A stretch of 23,285 bases of DNA from CAYNTC01 sp964432925 (GCA_964432925.1 CAYSPM010000026.1:1-23285), one strand, 5' to 3'; shown: positions 8,134 to 17,052, numbered from the stretch's first letter. Notes: a model not told the origin generated them from the sequence alone. Program-made: numbers and translations.

Positions 8134-8139
8134 ATTATA
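8134..8139 (-). promoter_or_regulatory. Possible -10 box for the small-protein/nucleotidyltransferase pair
   Basis: On the minus strand a perfect TATAAT ends seven bases before the ATG at 8126. Transcription would begin at or next to the A of the start codon. No Shine-Dalgarno sequence is present, in keeping with a leaderless message. No convincing -35 is seen, so the call stays weak. Confidence 0.3.
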
Positions 8140-8264
8140 CAAAATTAGCCACATCTCAGAGAAAAGAAAAAATCTCTCCAAATAAACTTTGTCACCCTTC
8201 ATAAATTACGAAATAAATACCTACGAAAATGTAGCAAACTTAAGTTATGCGCACACCTCCGATA

Positions 8265-9248
8265 CTATCCAAAATGCAGTTCAACTACGTCTTTGTCATG
8301 CAGGACATGGGTAAGCTGGACATTTTGGCCATCATAGACGCCGGTGCCCCAAATGCGGGCTGACTGCAATTTCTCAGCTAACTGCCGATGAATAGCAAAA
8401 GCCAAGTCAGTCACCGTCGAGTCGGCTGGCAGCGTAAAAGGGTCACCCATATCCGCAGGTTTTCCCGGCGGCTTGGCATAAATCCTGATTATCTCCAAAT
8501 TTTCAAAAATCACCCTCGGCAACTCCTCCATACCCTCTCCTGTCTCGGTTGACACGCGAGTAAATTTGAACGACCTTTTACATTGTCCTTTCACCCTCTC
8601 AAAAGCACCGCCCTTGTCAACATCTGATTTCGTACAGATACAAAACGCCCTTTTGGCTAATATATTACCATGGCTGTCCACTGTTGGTGTATCTTCATCG
8701 AGCAAAAGACTTCTTGAGTCCAGAAAATCCAACAGCACATCCATCTGATCAATTACGTCTTCCGAAAGATCAATTACTATTGCGATCGAGTCGCAGTTTC
8801 GGTATGTTCCTACCTGCCCCGGCGTAACGAAATCGGCCGTGATCGGCGGCATATCAATAAGCTGGATTTGAACATCCTCGAACCTCATCATACCTGGTAC
8901 CGGCGCAGCCGTAGCATACGGAAAATCCGCAATATTTACTTTGGCGTTGGTGAACATTCCGACTATCGAGCTTTTACCGCAGTTCGGCAAGCCGAGCAGA
9001 GCTACCTGTCCCGCTCCCGTTCGAGGCACATGGAAGATATCTACCTGGCTGCTTCGTTTCTTTTGCGTCGCCGCCTCTTTGAGCTTGCTTAGCTTCCTGC
9101 GTAGGTCCGCCTTTAAATGGTCGGTCCCTTTGTGTTTTGGCATCACTGCCAACATCCGCTCGAGCGCAAGGATCTTCTCCTCATTGGTCGTCGCGGTGCG
9201 AAACCATCGCTCTGCCTTGAAATATTCTGGCGTCAAATTCGCAGGCAT
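8265..9248 (-). CDS. DRG/Obg-type GTPase with TGS domain
   Basis: This 327-residue protein has the layout of the DRG branch of the OBG GTPases, which act in ribosome-linked or translation-related processes. A helical N-terminal region (about 1-75) precedes the G domain, with G1 GLPNCGKSS (86-94), G3 DMPP (132-135) and G4 TKSD (206-209). A TGS domain occupies roughly 250-327, ending in HDKDVVELHFG. The G3 motif has proline where DxPG has glycine, and G4 has T-K-x-D instead of N-K-x-D; both may be features of the subfamily. The start at 9248 lacks a clear ribosome binding site (GTAAAGATT before ATG, much like folC). It is a single gene with no obvious operon partner. Confidence 0.9.
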   Translation of the reverse strand: MPANLTPEYFKAERWFRTATTNEEKILALERMLAVMPKHKGTDHLKADLRRKLSKLKEAATQKKRSSQVDIFHVPRTGAGQVALLGLPNCGKSSIVGMFTNAKVNIADFPYATAAPVPGMMRFEDVQIQLIDMPPITADFVTPGQVGTYRNCDSIAIVIDLSEDVIDQMDVLLDFLDSRSLLLDEDTPTVDSHGNILAKRAFCICTKSDVDKGGAFERVKGQCKRSFKFTRVSTETGEGMEELPRVIFENLEIIRIYAKPPGKPADMGDPFTLPADSTVTDLAFAIHRQLAEKLQSARIWGTGVYDGQNVQLTHVLHDKDVVELHFG

Positions 9249-9689
9249 AATCTTTACGCTTAATTAAACCAGATACCCATCTCGCAATCAAATCCGAAAG
9301 TCAATAATTAAACGTTCCTTTGCCATCCTTGTCACTAAGCCCTTATATATTTTAGCTCACTATAATAAGCAATCACCGGCGAATCGACTTAATGTCATAC
9401 CGGAACCGCCCAACAAACAACGTGCGTTATCGTTACAAGAATTGTGGTTTTGAGGTGATAAAAATATCTCTTTGCCAATGGAAATAGCGGTTCTACAGCC
9501 AGGAAAGTCTAAAAGAGCAAAAAACTATCCTACAATCCTTTAGACGATTACTGCTTCATCACGCTATAGACCAATTCTTGTTATTGGGTATAATAACACA
9601 CGCTCCAGTGGTGTATAATTGGAACCTTAAAGACTGCGTTTCCGGTTCAGTGTTCAGGTATTTTCGTATATTATGGAAAGGGATAGACG
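9249..9689. other. Intergenic region before the metallo-beta-lactamase gene
   Basis: About 440 bases between divergent genes, with no supportable coding frame. Two TATAAT hexamers (9589-9594 and 9614-9619) precede the downstream gene, but neither has a good -35 at proper spacing. The ribosome binding site GGAAAGGG of the next gene lies at about 9675-9682. Confidence 0.4.
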
Positions 9690-10487
9690 ATGAAACTCAG
9701 TATAACATTATTTGCCGTAGCAGTATTGACAGTCACTGCCATCGGCGCAGTAGAAAGTCCTTCAACAGGAAACGGAAACGAATCTAACAAAGAGGCAAAA
9801 GAAGCTGAAGAAGAGAAGATATTTGAAGAAGATACTATTAAAACAGATAGCGGCGATCTGAAAATCACCTTCATTGGTCATGGGACCCTGATGTTTGACT
9901 ATCTGGGTAAGGTCATCCATATTGATCCCTGGACTCGGTTGGCTGACTATACCAAGTTGCCAAAAGCTGATCTCATTCTGCTAACCCATGAGCACAGAGA
10001 TCACCTTGACACTGAGGCCATCAGTACAATTCGACAAGAGCAAACCAAACTCGTGCTAACCGAAGCATGCGTCCAGAAGGTGACCGGTGGTATTATCATG
10101 AAAAACGGTGATGTAAAGACTGTCGATGGACTCAAGATAGAAGCAGTACCAGCCTACAACATTGTGCATAAACGGTCCAATGGGCAGCCTTTTCATCCAA
10201 AGGGCATAGGCAATGGCTATGTAGTGACGTTTAGCGATACAAAAGTGTATATAGCAGGGGACACAGAGAATATACCTGAAATGAAAGAGCTTAAGAAGAT
10301 TGATATTGCATTTCTGCCAATGAATGTACCCTATACAATGACACCTGAGATGGTAGCCGATGCAGCAAAGGCATTTGAACCTAAGATACTATATCCATAT
10401 CACTATGGGCAAACGGATCCGAACGAACTGGTTGAGCTTTTAAAGGACTCAGAAAATATCGAGGTTCGCATTCGTAAAATGAGATGA
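9690..10487 (+). CDS. Exported metallo-beta-lactamase-fold hydrolase (UlaG-like)
   Basis: The 265-residue protein begins with a signal peptide (MKLSITLFAVAVLTVTAIGA), so it is probably exported. A charged, low-complexity linker rich in E and K (about 28-50) follows, then a metallo-beta-lactamase fold of the UlaG/L-ascorbate-lactonase-like type. The metal site is visible: H100-x-H102-x-D104-H105 in THEHRDH, D191 in YIAGDTE and H238 in YPYHYG. Such proteins hydrolyse lactones, phosphoesters or other small substrates; the substrate cannot be told from sequence. The start is supported by GGAAAGGG upstream. It stands alone and converges on the alkaline phosphatase gene. Confidence 0.88.
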   Translation: MKLSITLFAVAVLTVTAIGAVESPSTGNGNESNKEAKEAEEEKIFEEDTIKTDSGDLKITFIGHGTLMFDYLGKVIHIDPWTRLADYTKLPKADLILLTHEHRDHLDTEAISTIRQEQTKLVLTEACVQKVTGGIIMKNGDVKTVDGLKIEAVPAYNIVHKRSNGQPFHPKGIGNGYVVTFSDTKVYIAGDTENIPEMKELKKIDIAFLPMNVPYTMTPEMVADAAKAFEPKILYPYHYGQTDPNELVELLKDSENIEVRIRKMR

Positions 10488-10726
10488 CAGTGCAGTCACC
10501 TTTATTGAGCCAACACTACTGGCGCTAAGACCTTTGACTCAGCGCTCGGTATTTGTAGTCTACATGCTACCTTGACGAATGCCAAAACGACAGGACGTAG
10601 TTTGCCAAACCAACGTTCTTGTTTTCGGCTACATAAAAACCGCTGGAATGCGCCGCAAAAAGGCCAGAATTTATACCGAGCTGCATCAGTGTGCAGTGCA
10701 AGATATATACACCAACCGCCTGCTCA

Positions 10727-11881
10727 TCATTGCTTCGACAATTCGACAATTATCGTAAAGAGGTCTGTATTATCAATTACGCCAACAAATTCCTCGGCTC
10801 CCTGGCCTGTCGCATAAACAGGCACATTTGCTCCGGTATGATCCGTTGAACCCCAGAAAACTGCGGGCATAAATCCTTTTCCACGATTTTTAACGACCGT
10901 TAATCCTCCGCATTCGTGGTCCGCAGTCACCAGGATCAAGGTATCGTCTCGATCCTCTGCCCAATTCAGAACCACCTGAAATGCTTTATCGAATTCCAAC
11001 GTATTAAAAACGCAGTGCTCGATAATGTTATCATGACATGCCCAGTCGATTTTACCGCCCTCCACCATTAGAAAAAAACCGTCTGGGTCATTTTCCAGTA
11101 AAGATAGCGCTGCCGCCGTCATCTCTGATAGGTGCGGTACTGCATTATAACCGGGTGGGTCGTTTTTGTTTTCCTCGGGAAACAGAATTCTGTGTGGATT
11201 ATAATGATCATATTCCCATGGCATCTCATCAGGCGAAAACAATCCCACTATGAACACTTCTTTCGTGGGATTCTGGTCCGCCGACCATACGATATGATGC
11301 ATCTGTTCTCTTGTTTTGGCCACTATATAATCCGCCTGGTTAGCTTTAATTTCCGTCATCCCTCGACCGTTGGCATAATACGCCCCGAAAAGAACATTAG
11401 GCCGGGTCTGATTAAGATAATCATCTGCGATCTCTTCGTAATTGTTCCGATTTCCAGTATGGGCTCCATATCCAGCCGGCGTAGCATGTGTCACGGGTAC
11501 CGTTGTTACCAGTCCCGTTGCTTTACCCTCTTCTTGTAAGCACTCGAGGATTGTCTTGATAGGCTCGTCGCATTTTTGACTGAGAATCTTGTTATTTACC
11601 TTTTGTCCCGTCGCCATTGCTGTGACCGCTGCCGCTGAATCCGTCGCATGACTCTTTTGCAGATACGAATTCGCCGAGTGTGTCGTCATCTCTCCGCGGT
11701 AATACTTCTCAAATGATAACCTTCCTTCTCGCCCATACGCATAAAGCGACGCTGCTTCGACCTGCTCGAATCCCATCCCATCGCCGATCATTACAATTAC
11801 ATTTTTGACTCCCGCCCAGGAAGTCTGTCCCAGCAATACGAGTACAATAACCAAAATCAGCAAACATGTTTTCCGCAACAT
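10727..11881 (-). CDS. Exported alkaline phosphatase (PhoA superfamily)
   Basis: This 384-residue protein has a signal peptide (about 1-23, ending near TSWAG) and the alkaline phosphatase active-site order. D34 lies in VIVMIGDGMG (metal) and the serine nucleophile S82 in HATDSAAAVTAMATG. EGGKIDWACHDN carries a D and H pair, TADHECGG a D-H pair, and STDHTGANVPVYATG the last zinc histidine. It releases phosphate from phosphomonoesters outside the cytoplasm. It is shorter than E. coli PhoA, as many bacterial homologues are. AGGAG lies six bases before the ATG. It is upstream of nothing obvious, and the GH31 gene precedes it on the same strand with 136 bases and two palindromes between. No Pho box was identified. 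Confidence 0.94.
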   Translation of the reverse strand: MLRKTCLLILVIVLVLLGQTSWAGVKNVIVMIGDGMGFEQVEAASLYAYGREGRLSFEKYYRGEMTTHSANSYLQKSHATDSAAAVTAMATGQKVNNKILSQKCDEPIKTILECLQEEGKATGLVTTVPVTHATPAGYGAHTGNRNNYEEIADDYLNQTRPNVLFGAYYANGRGMTEIKANQADYIVAKTREQMHHIVWSADQNPTKEVFIVGLFSPDEMPWEYDHYNPHRILFPEENKNDPPGYNAVPHLSEMTAAALSLLENDPDGFFLMVEGGKIDWACHDNIIEHCVFNTLEFDKAFQVVLNWAEDRDDTLILVTADHECGGLTVVKNRGKGFMPAVFWGSTDHTGANVPVYATGQGAEEFVGVIDNTDLFTIIVELSKQ

Positions 11882-11938
11882 TCTATTCTCCTATGTTAAA
11901 AGTCTACTCCAATTTTTTACGAAAACGCTGGCAGAATG

Positions 11939-11957
11939 CTCCGGCTTTTAGTCGGAG
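11939..11957. repeat. Short palindromic repeat, copy 1
   Basis: CTCCGGCTTTTAGTCGGAG is a stem of about seven base pairs (with one G-T pair) around a TTTTA loop. It matches the second copy at 11995-12013 in stem position and loop, with compensating changes, in the gap between the GH31 and alkaline phosphatase genes. Confidence 0.6.
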
Positions 11958-11990
11958 ACAAATGCCATAAAAATTAATCTTCTTTTTGAG

Positions 11991-12019
11991 GAAGCCCCGA
12001 CCTTTAGTCGGGGAGCTTC
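11991..12019. repeat. Short palindromic repeat, copy 2, overlapping the GH31 stop codon
   Basis: The core CCCCGACCTTTAGTCGGGG (11995-12013) is extended by GAAG and CTTC arms to a hairpin that includes two bases of the GH31 stop codon (12018-12020). It could serve as a transcription terminator for GH31, but no T run follows directly; the first A/T-rich stretch is about 15 bases further on. The similarity to copy 1 argues for an interspersed repeat. Confidence 0.6.
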
Positions 12020-14867
12020 ACTTCTTCTGTTTAATAACCAACTCTCTTCCATCATATTGAACAGACAGAGCAGCCGGTCCATCAAGGTCAAGGCTGAGAG
12101 GTTCGGCTTTATCGATCCAGACAATCTCGAAGGTGCGCTTCTTCAACATGCCGGGAAATTCCCCCTTGCGCTCGCCGATATTCAAGGACCGGATATCCTC
12201 GTTGTATTTAAGCGAGATAATGCTATAGGCACCTCTCTCATAATTGTAATTGATATTTTCGTCTTCATATAAGGTGAATTCACCATCTGAACCAGTGTAA
12301 ACAAATAGACGAATCGGATCGGCAGGCTTTTCGGTTGTGTATTGAATAGCTGGGCCAAACGGAATAATAGAGCCTTCTTTTACGAAAATCGGTATATCTG
12401 AATAAGGCGCATCAGCCTCGATGGTTTGGCCACCCTTGAAATACCGGCCGGACCTGAATTCATACCAACTGGTCCCGGCAGGTAGATACACCCTGCGTGC
12501 TCGAACCTTATATTCAGTCACCGGATTAATGAGTAATGCCGGGCCGAACATAAACTGATCGCCTATATTTAGCACATTCTTATCATAGCCAAAATCCATC
12601 ACCAGAGCTCGCATGATTGTACAGTCGTTGTGCGTTACCATGCCGGTTAGTGAATAGATATAAGGCATCAACCGATAGCGCAGCTTGTCATAGATCAACA
12701 TAGTTTGATAGGCTGGATGGTCATCAGGAGCAATGTTGAACATTTCGCGATATGGAAACTGGCCATGCACTCGGAATAAGGGACAGAACGTACCAAACTG
12801 GAACCAACGTGTGTTCAACTCTCGCCATTCTTCAAGGTCGTCATCTTTGACATTACGCTCGAAGCGGGGTTCAACCCCGAAGCCACCGATGTCGGTAGTC
12901 CAGTAAGGGATTCCGGACAAACAGAAATTCAAGCCAGCGGGAATCTGCGTCTTCAAATCGTACCATCGGGTAGCAATATCGCCGCTCCACGCCGCAGCAG
13001 AATACCGTTGCTGTCCTGCATAGGCCGAACGGGTGAGGATAAAAACTCGCTGATTTGGTTTACTCTTACGCTGTCCCTCATAAATGCCTTTAGCATTCAT
13101 CAGAGAATATGTATTTAGATACCGTGAAGAAGATCCCATTGCGGTCGGTCCCATGCGCAGCAGATGTTCCATTGGCGATAGATTGGATTGAATATCCGGT
13201 TCGGTAGCATCCAGCCACCAAGCGTCAAATCCTTTGCTTAAAAGTTTCTCCTCCATCTGCCTCCAGAATAACTCACGAGCACCTTTACTATACGGATCAT
13301 AAAATGTCGAGACGTATCCAGGCCCGACCCAATCTCTTTGCTCCTTCTCAACGTTGCGCATATACAGCCAGCCTTTTTTATTGAACTGCTCATAGTGCTC
13401 AGTGCCCACATAAAACTTGGGCCAAACCGAGATCATAATATGCGTGTTAAGATTTTCGTGAAGCTCCTTGACCATGCCTTGCGGATCAGGAAAGCGTTCA
13501 GGGTCAAAATCATGATCACCCCACTTATCTTCAGGCCAGTAGAACCAGTCCTGAACGATATTATCCAGTGGGATTTGGCGTTCGCGGAATTCTTTGACGA
13601 CCGAGAGCAACTCTTCCTGCGTCTTATAGCGTTCCCTGCACTGCCACAGTCCCATTGCCCACTTGGGCATCATAGGTGCCTTGCCTGTAATTTGACGATA
13701 CCCTTGAATGACCTGATCCGGATTGTCCCCGTAAATGAAGTAATAGTCGATTTGATCTGCTACCTCGGAATAAAGTGACAGGGTATTTTTGTTTTCTTCG
13801 TTCTCTGGGCTGAGATACTTTAATCCAATATAGCCGTCGTTCGGCACCCACTCGATTTTGATTGAATAGCGTTTCCCTGCTTCCATTTGTAAGCGCATTA
13901 AATGTGTCCAGGGCAGCCAGTTCTGTCGCCATGAATCCACAACCAGTTCGCCGTTTAGCCACATTTTTGTATAACTTGAACAGTAAAGTCTGAACTTGTG
14001 AACGCCCGGTTCACGACACTGGATTTCACCGCTCCATCGCACGCTCTTCACATTTCGGCTAAAACCTTCAGGATACGTATTCGGGCTGTCCATATACTCA
14101 TGTTCAATCGTTGATTCGGTACGCGACGTAAAAAGCGACTGGAAACCAGAATCTCTGAAGTACTCGGCGGTTAATCCACCTTCTTTGCCTTCTTTGTCGT
14201 ACAACATCAATGATGATAGCGATTGATAGTCTCTGATGTCACCGAACTTCGTGCGTGAATTATTATCCCACAGGATCCCATAGTTCCTGCTGGAAACTAA
14301 AAATGGAACTGCGATGATAATATTATGCTGCCAAAGGTCCACATCGTGGCCTTTATAGTTCATTATGCCATTTTGGTGCTGACCCAGTCCGTAAAAAGCT
14401 TCGTCCTCGGGCGAATTGAAAATCTGTTGAACATGATAAGCTTTCTCACCCATGACTTCCGCAACTGAGATAATCTTGCCACCTCCTGGTTTTTCCTGAA
14501 TGATTAGCTGGCCATTCTTATCATAGAAAGCGATTTCTCCAGTTTGCGTTGAAACTCTGGCCGTTATCTTCGCGGTGGAAATCTCAATAGTATTGTTCTT
14601 TTCTTTCACAGTATATGGAACAGTTTGCCAATTATTTTTTGGAACGATCAGGCTTGCCCTGGAGGAAAGATTATCACCTGGTGTCGCAATAACACGAAAG
14701 ATATTGTCCATGCACACTTGAACTTTCATTGTATTGGTATCCGTTAGCTTTTCCTTTCTAAGTTCAATCACAATACCATCGGCTTGTTTTTCAAAGGCAT
14801 AATTAAAATGACTATTTAGTAGAATAGCTGCCAATATAAGCATTATTCGATATTTTCCCACAGACAT
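12018..14867 (-). CDS. Exported GH31 alpha-glycosidase with PA14 insert (alpha-xylosidase-like)
   Basis: The 949-residue protein starts with a signal peptide (to about residue 25). A GH31 N-terminal beta-sandwich follows, interrupted by a PA14 domain at about 230-355 (GGLTAEYFRDSG, RWSGEIQCREPGVHKFRLYC, MWLNGELVVDSW). The TIM barrel begins with PKWAMGLWQCRERY. The nucleophile is D553 in WWLDATEPD and the acid/base D630 in WSGDIATRW. C-terminal beta domains complete it. GH31 with a PA14 insert is the layout of bacterial alpha-xylosidases that trim xyloglucan, so that is the best guess; alpha-glucosidase activity cannot be excluded. AAAGGAG lies six bases before the ATG. It is next to an alkaline phosphatase; no transporter or regulator is adjacent. 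Confidence 0.92.
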   Translation of the reverse strand: MSVGKYRIMLILAAILLNSHFNYAFEKQADGIVIELRKEKLTDTNTMKVQVCMDNIFRVIATPGDNLSSRASLIVPKNNWQTVPYTVKEKNNTIEISTAKITARVSTQTGEIAFYDKNGQLIIQEKPGGGKIISVAEVMGEKAYHVQQIFNSPEDEAFYGLGQHQNGIMNYKGHDVDLWQHNIIIAVPFLVSSRNYGILWDNNSRTKFGDIRDYQSLSSLMLYDKEGKEGGLTAEYFRDSGFQSLFTSRTESTIEHEYMDSPNTYPEGFSRNVKSVRWSGEIQCREPGVHKFRLYCSSYTKMWLNGELVVDSWRQNWLPWTHLMRLQMEAGKRYSIKIEWVPNDGYIGLKYLSPENEENKNTLSLYSEVADQIDYYFIYGDNPDQVIQGYRQITGKAPMMPKWAMGLWQCRERYKTQEELLSVVKEFRERQIPLDNIVQDWFYWPEDKWGDHDFDPERFPDPQGMVKELHENLNTHIMISVWPKFYVGTEHYEQFNKKGWLYMRNVEKEQRDWVGPGYVSTFYDPYSKGARELFWRQMEEKLLSKGFDAWWLDATEPDIQSNLSPMEHLLRMGPTAMGSSSRYLNTYSLMNAKGIYEGQRKSKPNQRVFILTRSAYAGQQRYSAAAWSGDIATRWYDLKTQIPAGLNFCLSGIPYWTTDIGGFGVEPRFERNVKDDDLEEWRELNTRWFQFGTFCPLFRVHGQFPYREMFNIAPDDHPAYQTMLIYDKLRYRLMPYIYSLTGMVTHNDCTIMRALVMDFGYDKNVLNIGDQFMFGPALLINPVTEYKVRARRVYLPAGTSWYEFRSGRYFKGGQTIEADAPYSDIPIFVKEGSIIPFGPAIQYTTEKPADPIRLFVYTGSDGEFTLYEDENINYNYERGAYSIISLKYNEDIRSLNIGERKGEFPGMLKKRTFEIVWIDKAEPLSLDLDGPAALSVQYDGRELVIKQKK

Positions 14868-15692
14868 ACTGTTCTCCTTTCGCCCAGCCTATCCTCTCGT
14901 TCACTGTTGTAAGCTCTTTACCAAATCATATCGATCCGTGTAGTTCAATCCGTTGTTGATGGACATTGCGCAACATAGCATATGTACCTGCAATAGATAC
15001 ATGCTTTTTCACAAATTTTCAATACTCTTCTTCTTAGAATCATCTGAAGTTCTAAAAGGGAGATATAAAAGATAAGGCCAAGAGAGGACGGAAATTTAAT
15101 TGTGTCTACTAAGGGAACGAGCCAGGAATCTGTCTCTGCGAGCACTTCCCAAATAGAAATCTTGCCTTGATGCGGGTGTTAGATTTTGGACATTTAGTTT
15201 TTCGGGACTCACACCTAAAATTTTTGCATGTCCATTTGGTGGTGGTACTTACACGAGATTCTTCGGCCTAACATAAATTGACAAAAATGAGCAAAATGAG
15301 CAGAAACGGACAAGAGACCACCAGAAATTCGCAAAAACTTACCAATTATTGTGTATTGTTTACATGCAGATTTTAGCCATCAACAAAAGCGCTTGACTTG
15401 GTCGGTTTTCTACTTGACAGTCAACATCGTTTGTGCTTGGAGCGCCGTATTTTCGGTGAGTGAAACTCGGCTTGTTCAGATCATACGCCGGTAAATCAAA
15501 ACCCGCACATTCTGAAAGATTTTATTGAAGGCAGGACAAATAGGCAGGTATAATACCGCGTAACGGTTGGGAAACATCTGCGGACGGGACATCATCGATA
15601 CTCTTTGGATTAAGGGAGTCGGCTTATCGGAATAATGTTTTGTGGTACGTGAATCGTGATTTTGATTCGTCGAGCCAATAGTCAATTGCCTG

Positions 15693-15719
15693 CACCTGTG
15701 ATTGACACAGGCACAGGTG
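15693..15719. repeat. Nested inverted repeat
   Basis: CACCTGTG (15693-15700) can pair either with CACAGGTG (15712-15719) or, over its CCTGTG part, with CACAGG (15706-15711). The two hairpins exclude each other. It is about 360 bases upstream of the TIR-like gene and has no obvious role. Confidence 0.45.
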
Positions 15720-15874
15720 AAAATATAAGATAATCAATTGCTGGACGGAGCTAATGCTGAATGTGAAAGGTGAATTAGGAGCATGGGGAAATAAGATGTT
15801 TATGTTATTATACTCATAGTCTTTTTGATTAATCATAAGGACTACGAACATTGTAGAACTATATAATAAAAACA

Positions 15875-15951
15875 GGATTGTTGAATGGAATTATTCGCGT
15901 AGTTTGGGCAGTCCCTTTTTTTCTGGTTATGCGGATTGTTGAACCGAATTA
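15875..15951. repeat. Pair of 19-bp near-direct repeats upstream of the TIR-like gene
   Basis: GGATTGTTGAATGGAATTA (15875-15893) and GGATTGTTGAACCGAATTA (15933-15951) differ at two positions and are spaced 58 bases apart. They lie 130-200 bases before the start at 16080. They could be regulator binding sites or a duplication scar. Confidence 0.45.
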
Positions 15952-16079
15952 AACACTGAAAGCGGCGCTGGTGAGGTTTTCGTTATGCGGAAACCATATA
16001 AACAGTAGTTAAAGAAAAATCGAGAGTGTAGCGCAGCGACAATTAGATTATATCAGATATGCCTTTGGGAGGTGTAAGT

Positions 16080-16901
16080 ATGGCTAAGAGCGAAGGCAAC
16101 ACTAAGAAAAAGTGCTTTGTTATTGCACCAATTGGTGAGGAAGGTACTGAAATAAGAGCACGCTCTGATAAAGTCTTAGAGCATATAATAAAACCACCGG
16201 TTGAAGGATGTGGGTATGAGTGTACGCGCGCTGATGAAATATCTGAACCTGGAATCATTACGTCACAAATTATCCAACATCTAGTTGACGATCATCTCGT
16301 AATTGCCGACCTTACAGGAAGAAATCCAAATGTGTATTACGAGCTTGCTGTTCGACATGTCGTCAAGAAACCCATTGTTCAGATCATCCAAGCTGAAGAA
16401 ACTATTCCCTTTGATGTAGCTGGCACGAGAACTATTCACGTGGATTATCGTGACTTAGATAGTGTGTCAAATTGCAAACAAGAGTTAGCAAAACAAATTC
16501 GTTCGGTAGAAAAGGATCCGACTAGGGTTGACACTCCAGTATCTGTTGCAATTGATCTAGAGTCTCTTCGTAAAAGCGAAAATCCGTTAGAAAAAAGCAG
16601 CGCCGAGATTATCTCAATGCTTCAAGACATTCGTTCAATGGTCAGCGACATTGAGAACGTTCCCCGGCGCTTTAGAATAGATCCTCGTTTGTTTGAGGAA
16701 CTGTTTATGCATTTTGGTCGTTTAGCTTCAGTTCTAGATTTGCCACCCGATGAAGAACCCACACGGAAGCACTTTGACGAGGCTCAACATGCTCTCTATC
16801 GCTCTATACGAACGCTTGAAATGTTCGCGATGGAATCTGGACTCTCTCCCAATATAGTTGAGAATTTAACTCATCGTATAAAACGTTGGGCGAGAGGCTG
16901 A
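16080..16901 (+). CDS. TIR / nucleoside 2-deoxyribosyltransferase-like Rossmann protein
   Basis: The ATG at 16080 is chosen because GGGAGG sits eight bases upstream; the earlier ATG at 16059 lies before that site. The protein has 273 residues. The N-terminal half (about 10-150) is a Rossmann-like domain: CFVIAPIG (12-19), RADEISEPGIIT (50-61) and VIADLTGRNPNVYYELAVRH (74-93). E88 sits in the place of the catalytic glutamate of deoxyribosyltransferase/TIR-like folds. IPFDVAGTRTIHVDY follows. The C-terminal half (about 165-273) is helical and unrecognised. Relatives are widespread, are often annotated as hypothetical or TIR-like, and are seen among stress and defence genes. NAD or nucleotide hydrolysis is a reasonable guess only. 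It stands alone between two gene-poor stretches. Confidence 0.75.
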   Translation: MAKSEGNTKKKCFVIAPIGEEGTEIRARSDKVLEHIIKPPVEGCGYECTRADEISEPGIITSQIIQHLVDDHLVIADLTGRNPNVYYELAVRHVVKKPIVQIIQAEETIPFDVAGTRTIHVDYRDLDSVSNCKQELAKQIRSVEKDPTRVDTPVSVAIDLESLRKSENPLEKSSAEIISMLQDIRSMVSDIENVPRRFRIDPRLFEELFMHFGRLASVLDLPPDEEPTRKHFDEAQHALYRSIRTLEMFAMESGLSPNIVENLTHRIKRWARG

Positions 16902-16903
16902 CC

Positions 16904-16917
16904 TGGTAATATTACCA
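16904..16917. other. Perfect 14-bp palindrome after the TIR-like gene
   Basis: TGGTAATATTACCA begins two bases after the stop codon. It could form a small hairpin, but the bases after it on the plus strand are A-rich, not T-rich, so a terminator for the upstream gene is not supported. Confidence 0.4.
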
Positions 16918-17011
16918 AAAACGGCCGTGCATCCTTTTAGTCTTTTACTGTTTTCTATCCTCGGAAATAATAAGCACAGATATCGTTAATCGTTGGGGAC
17001 AGTTGCGTAGG

Positions 17012-17027
17012 ATGGGCTTTAGCCCAT
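17012..17027. repeat. Short palindromic repeat with TTTA loop
   Basis: ATGGGC-TTTA-GCCCAT is a perfect six-base-pair stem. Its loop is like that of the two palindromes at 11939-12019, suggesting one family of interspersed short palindromes. It lies 25 bases from the assembly gap. Confidence 0.5.
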
Positions 17028-17052
17028 GCGGATTATGAGAGAATCATGAAAA

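Larger units (their letters stand above)
14868..16058. other. About 1.2 kb without a supportable gene
   Basis: Several short open frames exist on the minus strand (14945-15145, 15476-15685, 15624-15851). None has a ribosome binding site, family motif or neighbour support. Visible structure includes the palindrome TTGACAGTCAA (15414-15424), a nested hairpin at 15688-15719 and a pair of 19-bp near-direct repeats at 15875-15893 and 15933-15951. TATAAT hexamers occur near 15552 and at 15862-15867. This may be an untranslated or decayed region bordering an acquired gene. Confidence 0.5.

Noticed and set aside
9578..9594. TTGTTA and TATAAT as a sigma-70 promoter
   Set aside because: Only five bases separate them; a working promoter needs about 17.
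10567..10749. 60-codon minus-strand frame after the alkaline phosphatase
   Set aside because: It overlaps the phosphatase end in another frame, has no ribosome binding site and no motif; 10488-10726 shows no gene.
14945..15145. 66-codon minus-strand frame with several cysteines
   Set aside because: No ribosome binding site and no leader/core layout; not next to a modifying enzyme.
15476..15851. Two overlapping minus-strand frames of 69 and 75 codons
   Set aside because: No start signal or motif; composition is that of non-coding AT-rich DNA.
16904..16917. TAATATTAC inside a palindrome, like the nick site of small circular Rep-encoding viruses
   Set aside because: In those viruses the motif sits in a loop, not in a self-complementary stem, and no Rep gene is present. 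Coincidence is likely.
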